DNA of 64,000 nucleotides from Colias croceus (GCF_905220415.1 NC_059555.1:8486001-8550000), one strand, 5' to 3'. Counted from the first letter of the stretch, positions 24,476 to 38,800 are shown. A program made the numbers and translations. The notes: generated from the letters alone by a model not told the origin.

Positions 24476-24820
24476 AACCGACTTCAAAAAATTTGACCAT
24501 AAAAATTTGATTCGGATAGGTAGGCCCAATAGTTTTTATTTTATGAGCATGGAAATCTAGCAAGTAACTTTGATTCACTTGCCGGTTACCGATTGAGCTG
24601 AAATTTTGTATTCGTACATGTAAATTGGATTGCGATTAAAAATTATAATGCTGAGCTGATTTGATGACGGAATCGAAAGGTGGCTATAGGAACTCGGTAA
24701 TTAATTGACTCAACTTTATCGACTTCTCGAGGCTCGTTTGATTCGTGTTGAAAAAAACACTAAACAGTATTAAACAAAAATAACTACATTAAAAAAACCG
24801 ACTTCAAAAACGGAAAAGTA
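24471..24820. repeat. AACCGACTTC-type repeat fragment
   Basis: Starts AACCGACTTCAAAAAATTTG and contains phrases common in lepidopteran repeats (GATTCGGATAGG, CTTGCCGGTTACCGATTGAG). It ends near another AACCGACTTCAAAAACGG, in direct rather than inverted orientation, so it may be a composite of two elements. Non-coding. Confidence 0.5.
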
Positions 24821-25740
24821 TAAAAAAATTATAAGTATAAGTACCTATTAAGCATAATATTATTTAGATGTGCTATTTACCAAATAGGTTTGAGGCAGGT
24901 GCCAAGCACTACGTACTTAGTACTAAGCCAGAGTAAACCGGGCATTAAGAAATCAAAACTACTACTAAGTTTTACATTCGCTTGGCAACGACATCAAACC
25001 TATTACAATGATATCACTACCTAATAAAAACAACCGCATCAAAATCCGTTGCGTTTTAAAGATTTAATTATACATAGGGTCTAGGGATATAGGGACAAAG
25101 ATATAGACTTAGTTTTATACTAGGTATATGTAATGATCGTGATTATTATCATTGACGTAACAACATAATAAACGAACGACATAGTGAAAACTATATTTTG
25201 GTACTGTAATGTGTGTCATGTGATGATGTGATGGATGTGGATAAGCCCGACATAAAAGCTATCTAAATTAATACTAAAATATAATGAAATACTTAGTAAT
25301 GTACTAAACAAATGTTACAGAGAACTGAATGTGACACTTTACTGCACTTAGTAACTTAGCCTCGACATTCCAACACGATTAAGGTGCAACGTTGCAACAT
25401 TTTACACGAATGAAATTTGCTCAAATATCCTCCGAGACTTACCGATATGTACTGTAATGAGTTTTACTCAGATGACAGTGTATCTCAGTTCTCGACAAAC
25501 GTGAGCACCATACAGGAAGTTAGATTAAAGTGTGACAATTCAGCGTTTTTCCACGTTGGCCACGTCAATAGGCCCACAAGCAAAGATCCAGATTAGGTAC
25601 CTTGAAATGATGTCTATCAAGACCTCCCCCGATGGCGCCGACCACACCATAATACACTAAATCACTACACAACACCCAATCCACCTGGGCAGCACCATCA
25701 CATGGATAACGTACCGCGTTCCCGAATGATAACGCGGCCA
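24821..25740. other. Intergenic AT-rich DNA
   Basis: No gene recognised. A stretch at about 25015-25130 (CCGCATCAAAATCCGTTGCG ... ATAGGGACAAAGATATAG) resembles the short repeat at 52.85-53.0 kb. Confidence 0.45.
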
Positions 25741-26164
25741 AACAAAAAAAAACCGGGGGTCCTAAGAAGGTCGAATCTGGTATTTTTTTCTGGAAAGCTG
25801 GCAACGTCGCTTCGAAGCCGGACGGACGCGCGTTCAGTCCGCGTACAGCTCATTGGCCAAGTGTGACGGCGGCCATCGCTGCGCGCCACCCGCTTGCCCA
25901 ATGACGTTGCTCCCCGCACGCCCCGCCCACTCAATTTCCGACTGTTGAATGAACCGTATGCCAGTCGTGTCGCCGACGTTCAGCGAGTAACACGTATTAT
26001 ACTAACTTCTATAATGCAAACAAGAATGCTAACAAGCAGTGTTGTGTTCTAAACCACTGCTTTATCGTAAACAACCGCGATCAACTGTGATAAGTATAAA
26101 AAATATAGGATTAAAATATAAAAATAAACAAGTTTGTATAAAATCACGACGTATGGAAGTGAAA
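25741..26164 (+). promoter_or_regulatory. GC-rich promoter, possible first exon
   Basis: An abrupt GC-rich island in AT-rich DNA. It contains GGCAACGTCGC (25800-25810), an arthropod-type initiator TCAGTCC (about 25834), ATTGGCCAA and CCCAATGA CCAAT-type boxes, and a CCCCGCCCAC GC box (about 25919). A short frame ATGGAAGTGAAA at 26153 runs straight into the strong donor consensus GTAAGT at 26165. This could be a coding first exon of a gene with a long intron to the right, but no downstream exon was recognised in the next 9 kb. Promoter call moderate, exon call weak. Confidence 0.45.
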
Positions 26165-29100
26165 GTAAGTGAAGATGGAATTTCGTGTACGTGCCTTTAA
26201 ACTCGTATCGTCGTTATTTAACTCTTCTTTGTCCAAATTGTTTACCTGTAAAGATAAAAAATATAATTAAAACCACCTTCAGTAAATATACCTACATAGA
26301 ATTTCCACAAGTTCTCATAATAAAAAAATGTATTTTATGAATCAGTGTGATATTTCGTTTTCAATTCCTTTCATTGCTATCAAAACACGAAATAATTCGG
26401 AAATATTATGAAGTTCATGTGAAAAAAATAGTGATAGGTATTTCTTCACTAAGTAGTCTTAAATTCTTTAACTTTTAACTGAGAAATAAAATCAACTAGG
26501 ATGTATTTAATATAATATTTTTTAATGTCTGTTATCCAATTTATATCGTTTTATCGTTTTCTTTCCATCAAATTATCTAGTATATCTACAAAATTGTACA
26601 ATTATTTACTGCAGTGAAATAATGTCTTTCTGTGTAATAATAAAAAATGAGAACTTCAGTCTTCGTGTGGGAACGTCATTCAAAATACAAAGGCGACAAA
26701 AAATTACATGACATGAATGATATGCACAAAAACGACGAACGACTAGAAATCAGACGCCATATTATAAATAATTAATAGCTTATTTCCGAACGACTTCAGT
26801 CTGCCAAGATTTTGTTTACTTTCTAAAGTGATCGAAAATAGCGCGACCTTAAAAATGGACGTCTCTCTTTTGAAACCTTTTAGTCGGAAGTTGGTTGATG
26901 AAATTTCATCTTCAAAATACATAACTACCAAACATTTACGTATCGTAAATATAGAAATATTTAATATACTCTAAATGTATGATAAAACATCACACACAAT
27001 ATTATTTACACAAGTGAAATTTGAAATGTACGTCATAATAATATGATGATAAAGTACATAAATCTTTATTATTTTAATTGTCACATTTATTTATTTTATT
27101 ACCTAAATATTACTAGATCTCGATTTTAAGGCTCTAAATCTGAATCTTAAAATATAGACTACTACTACGCTATTTTAATTAATTTATATAGTTACAGAAA
27201 ATTCTTTACCTATTTTATGAAGCACGCATTTCATCCATTTTAAAACACCTTTTAATACATATCATAATCATGAACTGATGCTATAATATACGATCAAAAC
27301 CATAGATAAAAAATTTAAAAGCAGTTCGCCCACGAGCACCGAACGCCACGAGTGTAGGCGTCAGCAGTCAGCGTTTACTTCAGCATGCGTCATACTGCGC
27401 CGGCGCATGTTCTGTCAGCGACGTACCAATTAATTATTGTTATTTCTTTAAAAAAGGACATTAAGATAAAAAATAATAATACGTTGTTCTTGAATGAGTA
27501 ATACCATTTCGAAGATGATTACAGAGGAAATGTAAGGCCTAGAGATCCGGTTCAGTTACAGTGACCTTCAAATGTTTGACCTTTATAAATATACTCAAAG
27601 CACTTCATACAGTTAATTAATTATATGAGTTCGTTTGTTTAAGTTATTATGCGCACTGTGAAACATCTTTATTCAATTCAACATAGGTATCTATTCAGTC
27701 TAAGAAATGGGATAATTATTAATTAGTGAAAACGTGATATTAAATTATCATGTTTTATGCTACGAATTCTCATATTTTAAAAGAAACTGAATAATGTTTT
27801 ATACATAATCTGGAACATCACTACACAACACTATCTCGTCCTAAATAAAGAACACGTGTAGAAAACAATATTCACCACCACCAATATTTTTAATTGTTAA
27901 ATATTTTTAAGATCTGCTAAAGGCTTCTGTTTATAATATGTATATGGTATGTTATAATTTAGACCTTGAAATTACATGATGACAACACGAAAATTGTTCA
28001 CTAATTGATCCTTTTTTTTAATCATTATACAGTAAAACTTTTCTTTCAATTATATCCAATACATATTGCATTAACCAAAAATACTAAAGTCAATTACCTA
28101 CGTTCATATATCTCATACAAAATACCTCAACAATAAAACATATCATGTGTCCAAGACAGCCCATCATTCGTCTTAATTTACTTGACAGTCAAGATTTGCG
28201 AATAAATCGCGAGGCGTATACGACTATGACTAATTCCGCTTTTAGACGTATAAATAATGGAATGGTATATAATAATACATGCACATATATGCTTCGTGGA
28301 AACTATATTGTAGAAATAGTCAAAGTGATACTTGTCATAGGACAGTAGCGCCACGCCTCGTCCGCGTCGCTCTATTTCGAAAAAAAAAAGGTCAATTATC
28401 CACTGCAGGCACACTGGGCTCCTAGATGGAGCACGGAAGCGAATTATAAAAAGTAATAGTAAGTTATAAAAGGTTGATTTTCTATGTAGAAGAGGAAGGT
28501 AGTAGTTTTTTCGTACTTTTACTAAGTAAAACAGATGTGAAATGAATAATGCCCCATATTCCTCGATCGATATGATTCACGTAGCAGTACATTACATTAT
28601 ATCACCAATAGGATATTATGATAACAACAATTATTTTATCATTTCATATTTTATCAACTACACGGAAAAGTACATGTGCAATAATATGATACCATAAATG
28701 AAATACACTGCTATTTTATACATATAATTGTTTAAAGCCGTGAGTGAGAAAAAAAATGAAAATCTTTTTAAAAATTAAAAACGTTTGATTTTGTCGATAA
28801 TCATTTTATTTAAAAATTTCTTAATTTTCGTAGACATAAATTGTAACTGTAATTCTGTGTAAATAACTGAAACTAACACGATATAAAATATAAATGTATC
28901 TATCTTTTAATTAAAATCAATTTATCCGAAATCAATCGCAGAGGTCAGACGGAGGTCACTGGTTGCTAAGCAACAGAACCGATTCAGTACAGGTCAACCA
29001 GAACGAAATTCAGCCCAAAATAAATATTGATATGATCCGTTCGCATAAAAGGTGACTGGACCAAATTATCGATTAAATTGGTCTTCTAAAAAGGCACTTT

Positions 29101-30353
29101 AGTACGCATTAATAAAGACGAAAGTCGATTGAAAACACAATGTAACATTAAATGTGCTTAAATTATAACATCTACGTGTTTTATTTACGGTATAGGTTTA
29201 AAAGGCTAATAATTAATAAATCATAAAAAGACCGACCAATGTACAGCTAATAACGTTCTTACACAGTCCGTAAACGAATTTAATCTTATAAAATTAAAAA
29301 TATACGAAGTCTCCAAACAAATATAAACAATGAAAATAAGGTGAAGTTTTGTTATGGTATAAGCCACAATATTACCGAAAAAACAGCATTTATTACAGCA
29401 AAACAGAATATCTGGACAAAAATACATTATTTTATGCTAAATTCATGCTATCTTTAATAAATTTCCGTACCAAATAGCAGCAGGCTCATAAACTTTTTTA
29501 TAAGTACCCGAAAACTTTATCTAACATTAACGCATCCATCACGAATTCACGACGAACATCGGCTTATCAGCAATGTTCGGCAATATTCTAGAATACATAT
29601 TCCAGAACAGCTGATCCCACATTCCCAGGCTCAAGGTCCCAACCACCCGCCCATCCCTGCGCCCCTCGCCACCCCGAGGGTCGATACTGCGTTATTTCGG
29701 AAAATGAACAAAGGGTGAAAGATTAAATTTGCAAGTATATTTTATTCATTTGTCGGGGCAAATCATACTATGTGCGAGCCAGCCAGTATATGGCCAGTGT
29801 CGATTTTTTTAGTCACTATTTTAAGCCATTGAAATATGTTTATATAAAAACAATAGCTGTATCAAAGACATAGTAGGTATGTGTCGCTTGTTTACTCTTA
29901 ATATTCAACTAGAAACTAGCAACGTCTATTTTCTGGCACAGTATAATATTGTGTAACGAAAAACAAATCGCAACTCTCGTTATCAATACGAGATTAGATA
30001 AAATTGAATCATAGCTGGATTACCGAATGTAGGTCACAGTAATATATCTCAGGTACATATTTAGATTGTTTAATAAAAATCAGGCAAAAGTTTCGTACAC
30101 TATAAATTACAATTTAAAATACCTATGTATAGAACACGAGATATTTAAGATTACTAAATCCAAAATTTCGCTGCGTAAATTCTATTTACCATGAATAACG
30201 ACGTACGCAATCCAACCCTTACACTGCCAAATCCCGCCCCTACGCTGTTCACTGAAAACATTCTAACCTAGCCAAGAAAACAGGCACCAGCGGAGCGGGA
30301 CGTTGATAAAAAGATAAATCCAACAGATTCAAGACTGATAAAATTACGCATGC
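26165..30353. other. Gene-free AT-rich stretch
   Basis: No recognisable gene; it may be a long intron of whatever starts at 26 kb. A GC-richer patch lies at 27320-27425 (CACGAGCACCGAACGCCACG, TGCGCCGGCGCATG palindrome), and another at 29590-29690 holds GGGTCGATACTGCG. GTTGCTAAGCAAC at 28962-28974 is a 13-bp palindrome of X-box type. Confidence 0.45.
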
Positions 30354-30432
30354 AACGTGGCTCGCTGCGCCGAGCGACGTTGCCAGTCCTCTGACCGCCA
30401 TTACAAATTCTGTCGGCGCGCGGTTACGCCAC
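30354..30432. promoter_or_regulatory. GC island with GCGACGTTGCC motif
   Basis: A short GC-rich patch containing GCGACGTTGCC (30374-30384) and TCGGCGCGCGG, isolated in AT-rich DNA. It carries the recurrent motif found in the other islands of this window. No gene start is evident; the 61-codon frames on both strands are by-products of the base composition. Confidence 0.4.
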
Positions 30433-31516
30433 ACGGTCTCAAAATAAAAACAATGTTTTTACTTATAAATTGCGAGCTGATAATAAGTGTTGCTAATATA
30501 ATCGGTCATACCTCAATGCGTTTTGTACACACGAACTTGTAAGGACGTTTACATTTGATATGAGCTAATTAACGTCTAAAATAATAAGAATTATTACTAT
30601 GTGTATTTGAACGAGGACTCATGAGTATTTTCATTCATTTCTTGGTAATTTATGCTAGACGAGTTTTCCTTCATAAAATGTAGACCGTGTAGACAACAAT
30701 AAATATATGAACGCATTTCAACGAGTCTTCATTGGCTGTTTTAATTTTGAAATAAGAAGTTAAGGACTTAGGTCTCTGGTGAAGAATTAAAATTTGAATA
30801 CAAGTAATAACCTTAACATACTGAAATGAAACTATTGCTTATTCACACTTAATATCAGTTACTTATTCACACATTTAAATCATTTCAACGTACGGGTACG
30901 GCCACTACCTAGGCTAAGTGCTAACGACAAAAACATGATTAAGAAAGAAGTTTGTGATCCAAAAAAAAAAATATTTTCTACGTTTATATATAACATTTTT
31001 ACGATGAAAGAAATCCATGTTAAAATAAGAATATCAAGTTATAAGTTGTTTTCTTTCTTACTACATCTTTGAATTTATAATCATATGTGCGTGATTCCCA
31101 GTATTTCACATTATTAAAATACGAATCGAAATGGTAGCTCTAAAATCTAAATATATATAAATTCGTACCTACTTTCGCGTGAAAGTTATTAAGATTTTAT
31201 ATGCATGAATCATAAATAAGATTCTGAGTTGATGAAATAAAACTCCAGTTGCTTTCTAAGAAAAACACCTAACTATCTCGATTGAGTCATAACGTTAGTT
31301 TTTTTGCTCAAAACAGGTTTGACGGCGTATTTAGAATATATTTATCATTATAGTTTATATGAAATCGGTAGCAAAATTTTCATTTGCCTCATTCGAAGCT
31401 GAATAGATTCGATTCATCATAATTATTATGGCAATATGTGAAGAAAATCAGCTTTCAGTTTTCATTAAGACCAAAGTAAAGTCTAGTTTTCCTATCCCCT
31501 ATTATACATTAATATT
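30433..31516. other. Gene-free AT-rich stretch
   Basis: No gene, RNA or recognisable repeat seen. Confidence 0.5.
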
Positions 31517-31721
31517 ATACTAATAGGTACATATTATAAAGCTGAAGAGTGTGTTTGTTTGTTTGAACGCGCTTTTCTCGGGAACTACTGGTCCGATTTG
31601 AAAAATTCTTTCTGTGTTAGGTAGATAGCCCATTTATCGAGAAAGGTTATAGGCTATATATCATCTCGCTACGACCAACAGAAGTGGAGCCACGGGGGTG
31701 AAACCGCGCGGAGCAGCTAGT
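31517..31721 (+). repeat. Family X interspersed repeat, copy 5
   Basis: Carries the family blocks GCTGAAGAGTGTGTTTGTTT, AACTACTGGTCCGATTTG and GGTGAAACCGC, and ends GGAGCAGCTAGT, as at 9464. It is close in sequence to copy 2. Confidence 0.7.
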
Positions 31722-34700
31722 AAAACATAAAGCTGAAGAAGTGGAATAGATTTTGATTTTTGAGGTATTTTCAATTCGATTAACGACTCTAAATCTGCGT
31801 ATGCATGAACATTGAACATATAAAATAAAATATTGTTGCCGCATTTCGCAAAGATTAAACCGCTATGCAGATGTCGCTATATACATAATATATAAATGAA
31901 CGCATACTGCGTCCGGTAGCTGCACCTACCGATTATGAGAGTGCAGTAAAAATATACTTTGCAGGGATTTCAGTTATTAGAGGCCCCAGAATGCAGGCAT
32001 TTCTAAAACGGGTAAATGCATCATATACCTAAACATAATAATATTATATTTTTATCTTTAACTGAAGCCTAACTAAGATTATAGGAGGCTTATAATTTAC
32101 TAGATTTCCTCATGTGACTTCGCGTAGGTACTACTCCAATTTTCAAAACCTATTTTGACGTCCATAATACCTTTAATTTTTTTTTTTTCATAAATTCTGT
32201 TACGATAAGCTCAGGTCTATTTTATTATAAAGATTTTGAAAAAAACTGGTTTGGTGTAAATGCTGAGATACAGTATTCTAACTCGCTGTCGTCAATTTTA
32301 TGGTGCGAGCGTGATTTTAATCATGCAAGAGCCACATTCCAAGGTACATGAATAAGGAATATGCTCTGTAGGCAAATGCGAAACCATAAACATGTAATGG
32401 AATAGAGAAAAAAGATATAACTAGGTATATGGGTGCTATATTAGTCAGCCAGTCAATACACTATTAAACAACCTTGCATTATTATGGCATATAATACCAT
32501 ATAAGAAAAATAGAGTTTAGTATTCCTAATTGCCTTTTCCCAGTTTCTCCTAACACAATTTTAGTTTCAGGAATTTTAATAAATGGTTAGGAAAATGTAC
32601 TTCTGTTTTTTTTTATTGAGTGAGATTATCTAAAGACAATAACTATGGTATAAAGAAAACCAAACTAACTTTACTGAATAGAATTCGAGTTTGTTGATTT
32701 TTTTAGTAATAGTTATACACGTCGAAACAAAATGCTCCAAGCCTCAAATAAACATAATAAGATCATTATAATATGTAGATCCTATTTACGGTACATATTT
32801 TCTAGATTTAAACCCAGTACACCTCTCTACTTAGCCTGTTTTCTATCCCATTAAGCACTTATGTACAACCCCTATCCAGGGCCCCGTAGTGCCCCGATCC
32901 GTACACTCTCGTGTGGTCGGCTCAGCTTACACCGGACGTATTCACTTTCACAACTACATTGTTGCAACTGCAAGCCGAGATAAATTGCTTCACATACACT
33001 GGAAGCCACTAGGGGTCAACGTATACAGTTGTCCACGATAACTCTTTGGACGTTGTAAATAACGTCGTGGGTACGCGTGACCTTTGAGTCTAGGTCCGGG
33101 CTTCAACGATTGTTCTGTGCATATTTGCTTACTATATTATACATGCAACTGAGGTTGGTCATTAGGTAATGATATAGGTATAGATATTTAGTTAACTGCC
33201 TACCGCTTTAAGGTCGAAGATCACATTGGCAGTTGTCAATTAATTATTATTGCATTTATATATTACCTAACTGAGTATAATAATTACCTAACTAATCAAA
33301 ATAATTATCTAGATGCTGAAGCTTCTCAATTTTCCAATCCAATATTTATCAAATACTTTTAAGAATTGCTTATTACGATGTATGGAAATAGCAAATCGGG
33401 GAAAATTCTTTCAAATACAAATCACCAGCACATAAAAAAAAATTCATCCACTCCAAATGAAATTGAAATGGGCAGATTCACCGGGATAAAAGATAAAACC
33501 AGCACCGAAGCCCAACGGGGTAAATCTAAAGAATACATACTAGTGCAATCCGAAAGGAAGTCTGCTGCTAAAACAGACAGTAAGCCGATGAATGGCCATG
33601 TGCCAGGAATGCCTAATGCGTACCTAACTACCTACAAGACTACGTTTCTGCGAATACCAGAATGCTTATGGCTTGTATTATGCGATCGTTGTGACGTATA
33701 AAAATGACTCATTTTACTATTGAGCCGTTGAATGGTGCATGTTATATTTTATGGCATCATTTTTAAAACTTGTAGTTAAGGTTTGCAAATGTCATTGGTT
33801 TTGTATGTACATAATTCATATATAATCTAAATTGGATAGAATATAAATCTCAATTCGTAGGTAATTTTACTCATTTCACATAGCAGGTAATCGTCAAATT
33901 TCTAATCATATTTATAAGTAATTCAAACAGACATTTAATGGGTATAATTAATAAATAATAATGTAGGTATTCACAACCATATCTAAAATAGCAATATCAA
34001 TGTCAATCCATCGCCTCGTACATACGAGAAACATCGCTTCCGTTCACCGATCTTTAAACATGCCCAGCAATGTACAGAACATGTGTATCAGATTCCGTTA
34101 TTAAAAACACCAAACACCCAAACCGGTCTCTAGAAGATGTACACACCGCCGCGTGTCGAAACTAGTTTTCCGAGACAATAGACCGAATAAAACTTCTCGA
34201 TCTTTCTCACGTAAATAACAAAGGCAAGCATAACAACGCGTTGTAGAAATTCTGGGAAAAATTGCCACTTTTTAAGGTGCCACGGCATACATATTACATT
34301 TATTTTGCGCATTACGAATATATCTCAGGTAATTTAACAGTTCTATGACCGTTTTGGTCGCTGAATATTTAGGATAAAACTTATGATCTAAATTTTAAGT
34401 ACCTTTGTGATAAATAACCCTTTTTGGGAAAATTATTGAGTAGATACTTTTTTACGGTAGTAATAGGCCTGGAACTTTCTATACCTACTTTTATATAAAT
34501 ATCGATGATTATTAAATTATTACTTGAAATGGCGTGACATCACACACTAATAACAGTAAACAATTTAATCACCAATCACCAAACCAATTTCGGATTTGTC
34601 TTTGGAATCATAATGCTATAATATAAGTAATATAATTAACGTAGGTAGGTACTTATGTGTCAGATAGGACTGGCTATATTTAATTGTACCTAATAATAAT

Positions 34701-35047
34701 ATATTAGGCTAATAAAACACCTGGTTACGATTTACTAGGTACATTTAATTGATAAGTAGGTATTAAAAGCTTGCACAAAGCAAACAATAGTGAATTAAAG
34801 TTTCTTAAAACGAATTAATCCACGACGACTCTTTAATTACATGTGCCTAATTAATATTTAAAATTATGCTTGCTATCAAATTCAAAAACAAAAAATAATG
34901 TTGTGCCTTTGTTTTAACATTCTTTGTGATCATCATTGCATTCTTATCTGATAAAATTACGGTACGTTTATCAACGCACGTAACAAAGTAAAATTCAGAA
35001 GCATATTTTACAAAGCCAATACTGAATGAATCGTTTTCAACAGCGTG
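31722..35047. other. Intergenic DNA with one unassigned open frame
   Basis: No recognised gene. The ATG frame at 33378-33701 (107 codons; lysine-, serine- and threonine-rich) has a coding-like composition but no known domain, and could equally be chance. A moderately GC-rich patch at 32880-33075 includes ACACCGGACG and TACGCGTGACC and might be regulatory. Confidence 0.4.
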
Positions 35048-35135
35048 GAAGTGCGGCAACGTGACGCCCGAGCGGTGCGGCAACGTGGCGCCAGCCGCCA
35101 CTGTCAGTGCAGGAGGCGGCGCGGCAACGTCGCTA
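35048..35135. promoter_or_regulatory. GC island with three GTGCGGCAACG motifs
   Basis: Three copies in the same orientation: GTGCGGCAACGTGAC (35051-35065), GTGCGGCAACGTGGC (35075-35089) and GCGGCAACGTCGC (35121-35133). The sequence around them is AT-rich. It lies about 700 bp upstream of the THAP/transposase-like gene. It may be a promoter-proximal element, an insulator or an independent start site. Confidence 0.5.
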
Positions 35136-35739
35136 AACTGATTCAGCAGTTACGTGATTACATAGGACGTGATGGCGAATATTTTTTACTATTTGTTATT
35201 TTTATGGCCGTAATGGTTTATCGTAGTAACGATTAACGAATACATTGAATGTTGAATAAACGTTTTTAATGATTGTCAGTAATTACTTAAATACATACAT
35301 TTAAATTTTAAAACATGTTGAAGCAAAAATTAATGTCATGCCATTACTAAAGAATAAAGATACATAACTTTAAGGCATACTGATTTTTAAATAAATTAGG
35401 TGGTTTCTAAACTGGTAACTAGGTTAGGTACTTTCTAGACTGGCTTTCAATTTCTGTTAGTTTCGTATCAAACATGTACCTACTCTGAAACTACATATAA
35501 AACGTTTACGGTTTACCTGATGCAAAGGAGATATAATATTATGAAGTTCATATTGAATTTGTTACATTCGCCTTGATTTAAACCGTATATCATAAATATA
35601 AAACTAGCCTCAACACTTCGGGATGATAAAATATTCCATTGAGATGTAAAATTCAATATCTTGAGCGCAAAGCGAGCAAGCAAGAAGGCAGGCCTCAGCT
35701 CAGCCATGCGCTTCGATAACGGATAAATGCCTATTGCCT

Positions 35740-35839
35740 ACACAGTGGCGCCGTCGCCATTCCGGCAGTCGGCGGTCAGAGCTCGAGTGGAGAGCCCGCA
35801 CGTACTACATATTTTGAATAACTCACGTATGGTGCAACA
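35740..35839 (+). promoter_or_regulatory. Promoter region of THAP/transposase-like gene
   Basis: GC-rich stretch (GTGGCGCCGTCGCCATTCC, GGCAGTCGGCGGTCAGAGC) just before the ATG at 35840, with no TATA box. A short upstream ATG at 35829 is out of frame and stops after seven codons, so it could act as a leader ORF. The start site was not located exactly. Confidence 0.5.
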
Positions 35840-38800
35840 ATGGCTGGTTTGAAGCATTGCGCGTTTGATGGGTGTTTAGCGAAACAAGGAGCGGATAATT
35901 TGTCTTTCTTTTCATTACCTGTAGATGAGAAAAGGTACTGTACATACTCATTTGAACATTCAACTTGAACCCTAATAATTATATAAATCGACCTTGGCCT
36001 TTATAAATTATATTTTGGCCTTGGTGATAGGTTATTAAGAATTTATACATATATATATATATACGTCTAGGTAGTGAAATTATAAACAATCAGAATTTTT
36101 AGATGTTATGGTTTCGCTATCTGTTTATTTTAAGTATAAGTAATGTACAATATACCTAGTAATTGTATACCTACTGTGTTTTGAAAAGCCATATTTTTTA
36201 AGTTACTTAATAATTTAGTTAAAAGTTAGTAAACAATGAAGTTTTTTGTAAAACTACTGCAAAAAAGGTCATAAATGCAAACATTTAAAAAGTTTATTGG
36301 GTAAATTTTTGAGACGATGTGTACAACAACGTGTTTATATATCGGTAACTAATTACCACTACCTACTCATAGGAGAAGTATGTATACAGATACATTACTA
36401 GTGATTTGGCCCGTGGAACACGTGGTACAAACTTAGATTTTTAATAACTAGTAAAAATAAAAATTGTTTAAACTTTAACGTTTCTCGTAGTATGTATATA
36501 GATACCTATTGATTTGGCCCGTGGAACACGTGGTATTACTTAAATTTTTAATAACTAGTAAAAATAAAAATTGTTTAAACTTTAACGTTTTCATAAAATC
36601 GAAGTTCAGCTACGCAGCAGAACACTTTATAGTAATTTGCTTTGCACAAACTCTGTATAACATAAATACAGATAAGTATACTTTTAAAGAAAACTGTCTT
36701 TTCATTTTTCAGACGAAAGCTATGGTTGGGAATCATCAACAGACCTGACCTTGACAGACCAGATATAAAACCAAGAAGTTACGCAATCTGCTCTAAACAT
36801 TTTGAACCATCTTCAATCGTGTTCGTACCCAAGCTAAAGGCGGATGCAATCCCATCAAGATCCGCTCAGGGAGTCCTAACTTATGACCAATATACACAAA
36901 CTACAAATCCTTCTACGCCTATATTGATCACACCAAAAGTTGAGCCTGATTATTATTATTCCAGCTGTATACAAAGAGAATTTACACAAAAAGAAATTTA
37001 CGGAGATCTGTGTAAAAGTACTCAAACTACAGTGGCTCTTGCTGACACATTAAACACGCCCTCGAAAAGAAAACTAACTCAACAGTTAGAAGAAATGCGC
37101 TTAAAAAAGTTGAAGATTCAGTCTGACTTTAGTAAATACAAAAAAGGAGTTCCGAGGAAAGATTCCAACAAAGAGAAGCGGTTTATAATTAAAACTGAAG
37201 ATGAAGTTACAAAAAGATTTTGTAAACTGATTGAATGGCAAAATAAAATGAAGAAACATGCAAACGGAAACAGATTTGACATTGAATTTAAGTTATTCGC
37301 ACTAAATTTGCATTTTGCTAGCCCGCAAACATATCGATGTTTGAAAACATTCCTACATCTGCCCAGTGAAACTACTTTAGCTCGATTTAAAATTACTATC
37401 TCTCCAAAGTTTAATGATCGCGTAATAAATTTTCTGTCGGCTAAATTAAAATCATTACCGAAACCTGCTAAATATTGCACTTTATCTATATATGAAATGG
37501 ATCTTAAGCATCATCTTCATTACGATTCAAAACGAGATGAAATTATTGGCCTGCGTAACATAAATGGACAAGTGAGCGAAGAAGTTGCTTCGCACGCCTG
37601 TATTTTGATGCTCCGTGGAATTTTTGTTAACTGGAATCAACCTATAGCTTACTCTTTCGTCACCAGTGCAAACAATTATAAAGATTTTGAATCATGGTTA
37701 GAACAAGTGATTTCAAAACTTTTTAACATTGGAATAGATATCAGAGCTGTAATATCTCATAAAGACTCTAATTTCAATAGATATGCTGAATATATCAAAC
37801 AAATTACCTCGGAAAAACCGTATTACTTCATAAACGATAAAAAAATATATTGTATTTTTGATGTTCCTCATTTAATTAAAAGCATTCGTAATAACCTACT
37901 GGTAAACGATTTTAAAGTAGATGACAAAACAATTTCGTGGAAGTATGTACAGTATCTATATTGTCAAGATAAAGAAATGGAACTGCAAATGATTCCGAAG
38001 GTAACGGAAAAACATTTACATCCAAGTAACGTTGAGAAAAGGCGCGTTAAATACGCTGTACAAATATTTAGCTTATCTGTGTATGCAGCTTTCAACAAAT
38101 TAATTTTGGACAGAATTTTGCCTGAATGTGCGAGAGCTACAGCTGATTTTATTAAGCAGTTGAATGATGTATTTGATGTTTTAAACTCAAGTAAAAAACA
38201 AGCAAAATACAAATATAAAAATTCTTTCTCTTTTAAAAACTATCAAGTAGACGCATTGAACGAGGCTCTAATAACATTCAATAAAATTATTGAAACTACA
38301 GGAAACAACACAATAGAAATTGAAACGTTTAAGAACATGACAATATCGATTCAATCCATTCTTATGCTAGCAACTGACTTAAAAAATGAAGGTTTCAAAA
38401 GTTTACATACCAGACGTTTGAATCAAGATTGTTTTGTAAAATTCTTTAACGCGATTAGACGGCAAGGAGAAACCTGTAGAAATCCTACACCTATCGAGTT
38501 CCAGAAATCTTTTTCCAAGTTATTTCTTAGTGATATGCTTAAGAATTCACGTGCCTGTCAAGAGGATATAATATGTGACTTTCTGCAAAAGGGAAACACC
38601 TTTCATGAAGAAACAAATCAAACAGAAACTGATATTCCAACATCTTTGGTATCAATAAATGATACTGATTATCGTTTTGATGTGCCCAAAGAAGGCGCTT
38701 TAACTTATGTTTCTGGATTTCTACTATGTAAGTGTGCGAAAAAACACAGTTGCCCAACACTAGCCAGTGAATTGGAACAAATACCAGACCTTAATACCTC

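Noticed and set aside
33378..33701. 107-codon ATG-started plus-strand ORF
   Set aside because: Composition is protein-like but no domain, promoter or splice sites support it; described only as part of the intergenic stretch.
36509..36748. 79-codon ORF overlapping the start of THAP exon 2
   Set aside because: It reads through the intron in another frame; the splice site at 36713 and the THAP ligands fix the real frame.
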